This document shows, one piece after another, positions 1 to 5,680 of a DNA stretch of 8,316 bases (within the stretch, counting starts at the first letter, position 1; each line of letters opens with the position of its first letter). The stretch lies in NCBI GenBank assembly GCA_025455635.1, contig JALOMF010000177.1, positions 1-8,316 on the forward strand, in the 5' to 3' direction. The DNA is from Saprospiraceae bacterium (GTDB lineage Bacteria > Bacteroidota > Bacteroidia > Chitinophagales > Saprospiraceae). The position numbers and the translations under genes were made by a program. Under the pieces are notes generated by a model that was not told the DNA's origin, did not search any database, and saw only the letters and a program-made list of their open reading frames with translations.

Positions 1-927
1 GCTGAGGCGGGCCGAGACGCCGCTTTTTTCGTCCACCAGTTCGCTTTCACGGGCCGTGAAGCTGATTTGTTCCAGCAATATTTGCAAGGTTTCCGGCACG
101 GCCACCATCTTCAGTTGCTCAGGGGCCAGCTTGGCCTCCTGCTGCGTGATGCGCTGCGCCACCTCGATGGTACGTGGGTAGTGCGTCAGAATCTGGCTCT
201 CGATACGGTCTTTCAGTGGCGTGATGATGCTGCCCCGGTTGGTGTAGTCCTCCGGGTTGGCGGTGAAAACGAACTGGATTTCCAGCGGCAGCCGCAGCTT
301 GAAGCCCCGGATTTGCATGTCGCCTTCTTGCAAAATATTGAACAATGCCACTTGAATACGGGCCTGCAAATCCGGTAACTCATTGATTACGAAGATACTA
401 CGGTGCGAGCGTGGGATAAGCCCGAAGTGGATGACCCGCTCGTCGGAGTACGTCAGCTTGAGCGAGGCGGCCTTGATGGGGTCCACGTCGCCCACGAGGT
501 CGGCGATGCTCACGTCGGGGGTAGCCAATTTCTCCACGTAGCGGTCGTTGCGGTGCACCCACTCGATGGGGGTGTCGTCGCCCTTTTCGGCTATCAAATC
601 GAAGGCAAAGCGGGAGATGGGCGCCATCGGGTCGTCGTTCAGCTCGCTGCCCGACACGATGGGCATCCACTCGTCGAGCAGTTGCACCAGCATCCGTGCG
701 ATGCGGGTCTTGGCCTGGCCCCGTAGGCCGAGCAGCACGATATTGTGGCGGCTGAGAATGGCCCGTTCAATATCGGGCAAAACCGTGTCCTCGAAGCCAT
801 AAATCCCTTCAAAAACTACCTGTTTTTTCTTCAGTTTTTGAATGAGGTTCTGGCGAAGCTCGTCCTTGACAGAGCGTGAGCGGTAGCCGGAGGCTTTGAG
901 TTCGCCGAGTGTGGTTGCTTTTTTCAT
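1..927 (-). CDS. MoxR/magnesium chelatase-like AAA+ ATPase (3' end outside window)
   Basis: The frame is open for 309 codons from ATG at 927 to the window edge, so the C-terminus is missing. Seen: an N-terminal start MKKATTLGELKASGYRSRSV, a P-loop GLRGQAKT at residues 67-74, a Walker B-like IFVINELPDL at 178-187, a sensor-1 segment FVFTANPEDY at 219-228, and an arginine (R241) after PLKD where an arginine finger is expected. The chelatase-like block GDVDPIKAA lies at 146-154. The P-loop is unusual: alanine replaces the usual glycine before the lysine, and the Walker B pair is N-E rather than D-E. Known: such 'magnesium chelatase' ATPases are common in Bacteroidota, which do not make chlorophyll; MoxR relatives usually work with a VWA-domain partner as chaperones or in metal insertion. 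No partner is visible because the window ends. The specific function is unknown; the AAA+ family assignment is firm. Confidence 0.9.
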   Translation of the reverse strand, partial: MKKATTLGELKASGYRSRSVKDELRQNLIQKLKKKQVVFEGIYGFEDTVLPDIERAILSRHNIVLLGLRGQAKTRIARMLVQLLDEWMPIVSGSELNDDPMAPISRFAFDLIAEKGDDTPIEWVHRNDRYVEKLATPDVSIADLVGDVDPIKAASLKLTYSDERVIHFGLIPRSHRSIFVINELPDLQARIQVALFNILQEGDMQIRGFKLRLPLEIQFVFTANPEDYTNRGSIITPLKDRIESQILTHYPRTIEVAQRITQQEAKLAPEQLKMVAVPETLQILLEQISFTARESELVDEKSGVSARLS

Positions 928-936
928 GTGATTGGT

Positions 937-1024
937 GTAACACGGACTGCCAGTCCGTGCCTTTGTGGTGAAAATGTTTAGGTTTTTTGTTAGCCTGGAG
1001 GCACGGTCTGGCAGACCGTGTTAC
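937..1024. repeat. Nested inverted repeat made of two covarying hairpins
   Basis: Two 26-base arms (937-962 and 999-1024) are inverted copies of each other, differing at only two bases. Each arm also contains its own perfect palindrome with 8-base half-sites and a 3-base centre: 941-959 (cacggact, gcc, agtccgtg) and 1002-1020 (cacggtct, ggc, agaccgtg). The two differences between the arms sit opposite each other in the local stem, so each hairpin stays perfectly paired. The element fills the spacer between the DUF4143 ATPase gene and the start of the chelatase-like gene. There is no T-run of terminator type directly after the hairpins on the minus strand. It resembles REP or BIME-type dispersed palindromes, but copy number cannot be judged from one window. 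Confidence 0.75.
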
Positions 1025-1105
1025 GGCAAAGTTGCGGACTTTGGGGGAAACGCCGGGGATGGGAGAAGGTTTAGTTTGAAAATAAAACCAAGCCAGCAAA
1101 TTGCG

Positions 1106-2269
1106 CTATGTTTTTTGGGGTTCCCCCAAAACAAATGGCATCCAATTGTCCTTGTTTATCGTTTGAAAACTTCCATTAGGGTACGATTCCGTCCAAGTTG
1201 GTGGTGCTTTTGCAGTTTTGTTTCCAAATTTGAATTCAAAAGCGGCAATATCACCCTCATATTCCTCTACGTAGTCAATTTCGGCTCCTGTTTGCAGCCG
1301 CCAAAAAAACTGCCCCACCCTTTTCTGGTGGTTATCAAGAAACTTGGAACGTTCCATGAACAGGAAGTTTTCCCACAACACCCCAGCGTCGTCCCGCATT
1401 GGAAGTGGGGCAAAACGCTCAATCAGCGCATTCCTGACGCCCAAGTCCTGAAAATAGATTTTCTGTTTTTTGGCAATTTCCTTGCGCAGGTTGCGACTAA
1501 AGCCCCCTACTGTTTTTATCACGAATGCCTTTTCCAACAAGTCCACATAACGCTGTACAGTGACCGTATCAAGCCCTAACTGCCTGCCTAGTTCGTTGAA
1601 CGAAACTTCAGAACCTATTTGAAAAGCCAGCAAGCGAAGCAGGTCACGCAGTTTACCGCTTTGGCGTATGCCACCCAGTTCCAGTACATCTTTATACAAG
1701 TAAGCATGTGTCAGTTCACTAAGAAAAGTGGCCTTGTCCGCCTGGTTTTGCAGCTCCAAAACGCCAGGGTATGCCCCAAAAAGCAGCCATTCTTCCATGC
1801 GGCCGTGGTAGTCCAAGGCACTTGTTTGCCCTACCAGTTCTTCCGCTGAAAACGGATGCAGCCGGAGCGTCCAAGTACGCCCGGTTAGCGGCTCGTGGAT
1901 GCGGTTGGCGAGGTCAAGCGAGGAGGAGCCTGTGACCAAAATCCGCAGTAATGGGAAGTTGTCGTGGAGGATTTTTAAGTTGATGCCAATGTCGGGGATG
2001 CGCTGTGCCTCGTCAATGAACAGGTAATCGTACCCACCAACAAACAGCCTCAGCTTTTCCAAATCCCGGGAGCCAAACACTTCGGCATGAGGGTTGAAGT
2101 CAGCGTTTACCTGTAACACCCGCTTGCTTCCTAGCTGGCCTAGTATATGCTTCGCAATGGTTGTTTTGCCCACTTGCCTTTGGCCGTAAAGAATGACGAT
2201 TTTGCGAGGCTCTCCCGTCAAGCGGGCGGCGATTTGTGGCGCTATGGTTCTTGAAATGAAACTTGACAT
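1106..2269 (-). CDS. AAA ATPase with DUF4143-type C-terminal domain
   Basis: This is a 387-residue protein starting at ATG 2269 and ending at TAG 1106. Seen in order: Walker A GQRQVGKTT at 29-37, Walker B YLFIDEAQR at 82-90, a sensor-like LVTGSSS at 111-117 and LTGR at 128-131. A winged-helix-like stretch at about 222-250 (SFNELGRQLGLDTVTVQRY) follows, then the DUF4143 signatures IYFQDLGVRNAL at 271-282 and LWENFLFME at 298-306. Near the end, D332 and E345-x-K347 (EIDYVEE then AFEFK) resemble the D and ExK of a PD-(D/E)xK nuclease fold. Known: this large family is often found in accessory regions, and few members have an assigned role; a toxin-like, defence or DNA-repair function is speculation. 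Length is usual for the family and the gene looks intact. It has its own AT-rich upstream region with a promoter-like box and CAAT repeats. Confidence 0.93.
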   Translation of the reverse strand: MSSFISRTIAPQIAARLTGEPRKIVILYGQRQVGKTTIAKHILGQLGSKRVLQVNADFNPHAEVFGSRDLEKLRLFVGGYDYLFIDEAQRIPDIGINLKILHDNFPLLRILVTGSSSLDLANRIHEPLTGRTWTLRLHPFSAEELVGQTSALDYHGRMEEWLLFGAYPGVLELQNQADKATFLSELTHAYLYKDVLELGGIRQSGKLRDLLRLLAFQIGSEVSFNELGRQLGLDTVTVQRYVDLLEKAFVIKTVGGFSRNLRKEIAKKQKIYFQDLGVRNALIERFAPLPMRDDAGVLWENFLFMERSKFLDNHQKRVGQFFWRLQTGAEIDYVEEYEGDIAAFEFKFGNKTAKAPPTWTESYPNGSFQTINKDNWMPFVLGEPQKT

Positions 2270-2277
2270 TGGATTCT

Positions 2278-2339
2278 AATCAATGAATTAGCGCAAATTT
2301 ATGGAATATAATCAATAAAATGGCGTTAATTTATTGATT
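2278..2339 (-). promoter_or_regulatory. Promoter and possible operator of the DUF4143 ATPase gene
   Basis: On the minus strand a TAAATTTG box (complement of 2294-2301) fits the Bacteroidota -7 consensus TAnnTTTG and lies 24 bases before the ATG at 2269. No well-placed -33 TTG is seen. A perfect 10-base inverted repeat flanks the upstream side: aatcaataaa at 2310-2319 and tttattgatt at 2330-2339, with a 10-base spacer. A related copy, aatcaatgaatta, lies at 2278-2290, 32 bases from the first half-site and downstream of the box. Copies on both sides of the -7 box would suit a repressor that blocks transcription; this is inference. The inverted repeat also sits just after the yggS stop codon but lacks the GC stem of a terminator. 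Confidence 0.45.
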
Positions 2340-2349
2340 GGCACAAAAT

Positions 2350-3000
2350 TTACCGCACCCCAAAGAGCAGTGTCCCCACCCGCACCATCGTACTCCCCTC
2401 CTCCACTGCCAGCAAGTAATCTCCGCTCATGCCCATCGAGATTTCCTTGAAACTTGTTTGCTCCGCAAAAAAACGGGCCTTTATTTTTTCAAAAATGCTG
2501 CGCAAATGCCGGAACTCCCGCCGCACCTGCGCTTGGTCGTCGGTGAAAGTGGCCATGCCCATCACGCCAGTTATCCGCACGTTCTTAAACGATTGAAAAT
2601 CAGCGGATTGGAGCAGTTCCGCAGCCTCGTTTTCATCCAAGCCAAACTTGGTTTCCTCCTCAGCGATGTGGAATTGGAGCAGGCAATCTATCACACGGCC
2701 CAACTTGGCGGCCTGTTTATCAATCTCGGCGAGCAGTTTCAAGCTGTCCACCGAATGTATGCAAGCAACGAAGGGGGCTATGTACTTCACCTTGTTCGTC
2801 TGCAAATGCCCGATGAGGTGCCACTCGATGTCCTTGGGCAGGGCTTCGTACTTGGCCACCAATTCCTGCACCTTGTTTTCCCCAAAAATTCGCTGGCCCC
2901 GGTCGTACAATTCCATCACCCGCTCCGGTGGATGGGTTTTGGATACGGCGATGAGCTTGGTCTGGGTGGGGGCGAGCTGGGCTAGGATTTTTTCGAGCAT
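2350..3000 (-). CDS. yggS: YggS/PLPBP family pyridoxal 5'-phosphate-binding protein
   Basis: This is a 216-residue protein from ATG 3000 to TAA 2350. Seen: the PLP lysine K21 in AVSKTHPPE, FGENKVQE at 39-46, WHLIGHLQTNK at 60-70, EEETKFGL at 114-121, GVMGMATF at 145-152, SMGMSGDY at 188-195 and GSTMVRVGTLLFG at 202-214, all characteristic of the family. The frame stays open upstream to an ATG at 3105, giving 251 residues. Those extra 35 residues are translated from a large inverted repeat and have no family counterpart, so ATG 3000 is preferred. Known: YggS proteins are cytosolic single-domain TIM-barrel proteins that bind PLP without a known enzymatic reaction, and help B6 and amino/keto-acid homeostasis. 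It lies between the CoA-transferase and ATPase genes on the same strand, separated from the former by the palindrome. Confidence 0.96.
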   Translation of the reverse strand: MLEKILAQLAPTQTKLIAVSKTHPPERVMELYDRGQRIFGENKVQELVAKYEALPKDIEWHLIGHLQTNKVKYIAPFVACIHSVDSLKLLAEIDKQAAKLGRVIDCLLQFHIAEEETKFGLDENEAAELLQSADFQSFKNVRITGVMGMATFTDDQAQVRREFRHLRSIFEKIKARFFAEQTSFKEISMGMSGDYLLAVEEGSTMVRVGTLLFGVR

Positions 3001-3016
3001 AATTTCCCGTGTTAAG

Positions 3017-3107
3017 GGATGGTCACACGGATTGGGCGGATTGGGCGGATAAACACGGATGTTAAGTGTCAAATCCGTGTTTATCCGCCCAATCCGTGTG
3101 ACCATCC
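3017..3107. repeat. 35-base inverted repeat with a 9-base tandem duplication in one arm
   Basis: The right arm (3073-3107) is an exact reverse complement of the left arm (3017-3060), except that the left arm carries an extra copy of attgggcgg. The tandem copies are at 3031-3039 and 3040-3048. The loop is 12 bases (3061-3072). The predicted RNA would be a long, very stable hairpin with one 9-base bulge, in the transcript between the CoA-transferase stop and the yggS start. No T-run follows on the minus strand, so it is not a canonical terminator. It looks like a dispersed palindromic repeat unit; this cannot be tested without the genome. Confidence 0.85.
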
Positions 3108-3123
3108 TACCTCGTTGTGAAGT

Positions 3124-4200
3124 TTATTTTACCTTAAACACCGCCGTCCGCACCCGTTTGCTCACGCCCCCAGCCTCGGTTTTTTCTTCCAAAACCAAGT
3201 CCTGGGCAGCGGGCAACTTGAATACCTCCTGCAAATTGCGAATCGGGGCGACGGGCACCTGGGCGGCTTGGCAGCGTTCCAAAATCACCTCGGCAGTGAA
3301 ACAGCGGAAGGCGGCTTGCAGTTGCGAAGCGAGTTCATCCCGATTTTCGAGGCGCAGGGCATTCGTCGCAAAGCGCTCATTTTCAGCGATTTGCGAAGCG
3401 CCCAATACATGGCAGAGCGCCCGGAACTGCTGCTCCGTGCCCGCCGAAACGATGAGCAATTTCTTGTCTTGGGTCGTGAACACCTCGCCATACGGCGCAA
3501 TGTTCGGGTGGCGGCTGCCGATTCGCTGCGGCAAGTGGGCGAGGTTCAGCCAGTTGGTGGCTTGGTTGGCAAGGGAGGCCACGCCCGCATCGAAAAGCGA
3601 AACAGTGACCTCGCTGCCCTTCCCCGTGCGTTCCCGTTGGAGCAGAGCGACCAAAATTCCTTCTTTCAATTGATGCGCCGCCAACAAATCCATCAGTGCC
3701 ACGGGCATCTTCACCGGGGGGCCGCCTGCCTCGCCGTTCATGTGCATCCAGCCTGTTTCTGCTTGGATGGCCACGTCGAAGCCGGGGCGCAGGTCGTCCT
3801 CGCCGTAGGCGCTGATGCTGGCGTAGATGAGTCGGGGGTTCGTTTTTTTCAGCTTCGCAAAATGGAGGCCGAGCTTCTCTGCACCGCCCGATTTGAAATT
3901 GGAAATCACGATGTCCGCTTCGTTCAACCAGCGCATAAGTTGCTCCCGGTCAGCGGCTTGTGTAAGGTCGAGGAAGTGGTGCTGTTTGCCCCAATTGACC
4001 GAGTAGAAATAAGCGGAATCGGGGCTGGCGGGGTCTTCCGAGGGCATTTTCCAATGGCGGGTGGTATCGCCACCCGTGGTCTTGTTCTCGACCTTGATGA
4101 CTTCGGCGCCCAGCTCGGCGAAGAACATGCCGACGGCTGGCCCGGCCAGCACGCTGGCCAGTTCCACGACTTTTAGCCCCTTGAAAATGGGTGGGTTCAT
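3124..4200 (-). CDS. CaiB/BaiF (class III) CoA-transferase
   Basis: This is a 358-residue protein from ATG 4200. Known reaction: class III enzymes transfer CoA between acyl donors and carboxylic acids, passing through an aspartyl-CoA thioester, in the cytosol. Seen: the N-terminal block LKVVELASVLAGPAVGMFFAELGAEVIKVE (residues 9-38, quoted here in pieces: LKVVELASVLAG and AELGAEVIKVE), GFDVAIQAETG at 140-150, the likely catalytic D171 in ALMDLLAAHQL, and LLQRERTGKGSEVTVSLFDA at 186-205. The substrate cannot be read from sequence; relatives act on carnitine, oxalate, succinate, bile acids or racemise alpha-methylacyl-CoA. An earlier in-frame ATG at 4263 lies inside the methyltransferase gene and adds 21 residues unlike the family, so 4200 is chosen. 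This leaves 4 bases after the methyltransferase stop, suggesting one transcript. The C-terminus is slightly short of the roughly 380-400 residues common in the family. Confidence 0.93.
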   Translation of the reverse strand: MNPPIFKGLKVVELASVLAGPAVGMFFAELGAEVIKVENKTTGGDTTRHWKMPSEDPASPDSAYFYSVNWGKQHHFLDLTQAADREQLMRWLNEADIVISNFKSGGAEKLGLHFAKLKKTNPRLIYASISAYGEDDLRPGFDVAIQAETGWMHMNGEAGGPPVKMPVALMDLLAAHQLKEGILVALLQRERTGKGSEVTVSLFDAGVASLANQATNWLNLAHLPQRIGSRHPNIAPYGEVFTTQDKKLLIVSAGTEQQFRALCHVLGASQIAENERFATNALRLENRDELASQLQAAFRCFTAEVILERCQAAQVPVAPIRNLQEVFKLPAAQDLVLEEKTEAGGVSKRVRTAVFKVK

Positions 4201-4204
4201 GTTG

Positions 4205-5107
4205 TCAACGTTGGGTTTCAGCAGCTTGAATCCGCTTGTTGGCCAGTGCCACGTACGCTTCAACGGTTTCGTAGCCGATGTACTTGCGGCCAGCCTTCAG
4301 GGCTGCCAATGCCGTGGTTCCGCTGCCCATGAAGGGGTCGAGCACCACGTCCGTTTCAAAGGAATAAAGCTGGATGAGGCGGTGCGGCAGCTCCAAGGGG
4401 AAGGGCGCAGGGTGCCCGATTCGTTTGGCCGATTCGGCGCTCATTTGCCAGATGGTCTTGGTCCAATCGAGAAACTCGTCCCGGCTGATGGTGTTGCGCT
4501 TGGCCTCTTTTTCCTGCTTGGTGAGGTGCCGTTTGTAGTCTCCTTTTGAAAAAATGAGGATGTACTCGTGTACGTCCCGCAAGATGGGGTTGGAGGCGCT
4601 TTGCCAGCTTCCCCAAGCCGTGCTGCCCGTGCTGCTGGCACCTTTGTCCCAGATGATTTCGCCCCGCATGATGAAGCCGATTTCCTGCATGAGCAACGCC
4701 ACGTGAGAGGTGAGCGGGATGTAGGGCTTGCGCCCAAGGTTGGCGAGGTTGATGCAGGCCCTGCCGCCGGGCACCAGCACCCGGTAGGTTTCTGCGAAGA
4801 CTTTTTTCAGGAAATCAAGGTACTCATGCAACGTCAGGTCTTCGTCGTAGTCTTTGCTGGCATTGTAGGGCGGGGAGGTAATCATCAAGTGAACCGACCC
4901 GTCGGGGATGGCCGACATATCGACAGAGCTTGTTCCAATAATCTGATTTTCAAGCACTTGTGGAAATTCAGCGGCTTCAATTTCGTGCACAGTCGCACTG
5001 TTCAATTCGGTGTAAAGCCTAGAATTGTAGAATTTGGAAGCATCGTGGTTGACCCTGCCGTTGGTACCAAAAGAACTGGTAGTAGTGCCTTCTCTGTTTT
5101 TTGCCAT
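4205..5107 (-). CDS. Solitary site-specific DNA methyltransferase, beta class (N6_N4 type)
   Basis: This is a 300-residue protein from ATG 5107 (MAKNREGTTT). Seen: motif IV TSPPYN at 77-82; later the SAM-binding motif I DPFMGSGTT at 257-265, preceded by a motif X region (PAPFPLELPHRLIQLYSF) at 233-250. Catalytic motif IV before motif I marks the beta arrangement. Between them lie GGRACINL (114-121), GEIIWDKG (149-156) and HEYILIFSKGD (180-190). The SPPY form is usual for N4-cytosine enzymes but also occurs in N6-adenine ones, so the modified base is uncertain. An in-frame ATG at 5128 falls inside the predicted promoter box and is not favoured. No restriction endonuclease gene is adjacent: one neighbour is a CoA-transferase, the other a small membrane protein. 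It may be an orphan regulatory or protective methylase; the recognition sequence cannot be inferred. Confidence 0.93.
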   Translation of the reverse strand: MAKNREGTTTSSFGTNGRVNHDASKFYNSRLYTELNSATVHEIEAAEFPQVLENQIIGTSSVDMSAIPDGSVHLMITSPPYNASKDYDEDLTLHEYLDFLKKVFAETYRVLVPGGRACINLANLGRKPYIPLTSHVALLMQEIGFIMRGEIIWDKGASSTGSTAWGSWQSASNPILRDVHEYILIFSKGDYKRHLTKQEKEAKRNTISRDEFLDWTKTIWQMSAESAKRIGHPAPFPLELPHRLIQLYSFETDVVLDPFMGSGTTALAALKAGRKYIGYETVEAYVALANKRIQAAETQR

Positions 5108-5125
5108 TAGTCTTAAAAAAGGGGT

Positions 5126-5156
5126 CAAAAGTGGTCAGAATCCTTCAAATGTCAAA
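5126..5156 (-). promoter_or_regulatory. Candidate promoter of the DNA methyltransferase gene
   Basis: On the minus strand a TTTG (complement of 5153-5156) is followed, after exactly 19 bases, by CACTTTTG (complement of 5126-5133). This matches the Bacteroidota pattern TTTG-N19-TAnnTTTG except for the first T. The box ends 18 bases before ATG 5107, so the leader would be only about a dozen bases. Inference from consensus and spacing only. Confidence 0.4.
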
Positions 5157-5195
5157 AAAATAATGTTTTTACATCCATTTGGGAAAAAGGATAGT

Positions 5196-5203
5196 TACCT
5201 TTG
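5196..5203 (+). promoter_or_regulatory. Plus-strand -7 promoter box TACCTTTG
   Basis: TACCTTTG followed by C is a full match to the Bacteroidota -7 element. The nearest TTTG (5178-5181) is 14 bases upstream rather than the usual 19-20, so the -33 element is poor. If active it would drive the small membrane protein gene at 5457 through a leader of about 250 bases. Confidence 0.35.
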
Positions 5204-5456
5204 CGCTTGAAGATTATTGTATTTGCTTACCCATTTTTTCCAATTTCATACTGGAAATCGTTATCAAAATTCAATAAAACCTGAGCAACAGGTTTAGTTT
5301 CCACACAAATAATTGGATTGATTTTACAGACATTTTATACCACGGTTGGCTAGATAAATGGATTTGGACAAGTTGTAATCCTGATAGCTTAGTCTAGCCT
5401 GCCTGTTGATTGGCTTTTTCCGCCAACGATTTGTTTGCAAAATCAACCAGAAGAAA
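5204..5456 (+). other. Gene-free AT-rich region with two small hairpins
   Basis: No convincing coding region is seen here on either strand. A perfect 7-base stem with a 5-base loop lies at 5277-5295 (aaacctg, agcaa, caggttt). A 6-base stem, tttcca/tggaaa, occurs just upstream at about 5237-5257. Neither is followed by a T-run. It could be the long leader of the downstream small gene or a small RNA; nothing here matches an RNA family I recognise. Confidence 0.3.
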
Positions 5457-5666
5457 ATGGTGCCCAAGCAAAACAATGACTGGTTAGTTCTCACCGCCCT
5501 GTGGGTGTCGTTCATTATTTTTGTGAAATTAATGGAGCATTTTCGGGCGTACAAGGATTTGGAGCTGGGATTCCGCTTCGACTTGTTCGTGGTGCTTCCG
5601 ATTTTGCTGCTGGTAACTGGGTTTATCGTCTGGAGGAACTGGGACGATGTCAATAATGATAACTGA
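5457..5666 (+). CDS. Small two-helix membrane protein of unknown function
   Basis: This is a 69-residue protein from ATG 5457 to TGA 5664-5666. Seen: hydrophobic segments at about residues 9-26 (WLVLTALWVSFIIFVKLM) and 42-59 (DLFVVLPILLLVTGFIVW), separated by a charged loop (HFRAYKDLELGFRFD), with an acidic, asparagine-rich tail. This pattern predicts two membrane spans. The frame extends to a TTG at 5406, but the ATG with an upstream AGAAG-like purine run is the better start. I do not recognise the family. It is convergent with sulP, with only 14 bases between the stop codons and no terminator between them. An overlapping minus-strand frame here has no protein-like features. Confidence 0.6.
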   Translation: MVPKQNNDWLVLTALWVSFIIFVKLMEHFRAYKDLELGFRFDLFVVLPILLLVTGFIVWRNWDDVNNDN

Positions 5667-5680
5667 TTGCTTCAAAAACG

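Noticed and set aside
809..1099. Minus-strand 96-residue ORF over the paired hairpins
   Set aside because: It overlaps the start of the chelatase-like gene in another frame and consists mostly of repeat sequence.
1113..1131. Perfect hairpin ttttgggg-ttc-ccccaaaa as a terminator for the DUF4143 ATPase gene
   Set aside because: It lies inside the last codons of the gene and, on the transcribed strand, is followed by an A-run rather than a T-run.
3001..3105. 35-residue N-terminal extension of YggS from ATG 3105
   Set aside because: It is translated from the inverted repeat, and the 216-residue form already matches the family start.
4201..4263. Longer CoA-transferase start at 4263
   Set aside because: The added 21 residues lie inside the methyltransferase coding region and do not resemble the family, whose conserved block begins just after ATG 4200.
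5324..5653. Minus-strand 109-residue ORF opposite the small membrane protein
   Set aside because: It is low-complexity Ser/Lys/Asn-rich sequence without recognisable features, while the plus-strand frame has a coherent two-helix pattern.
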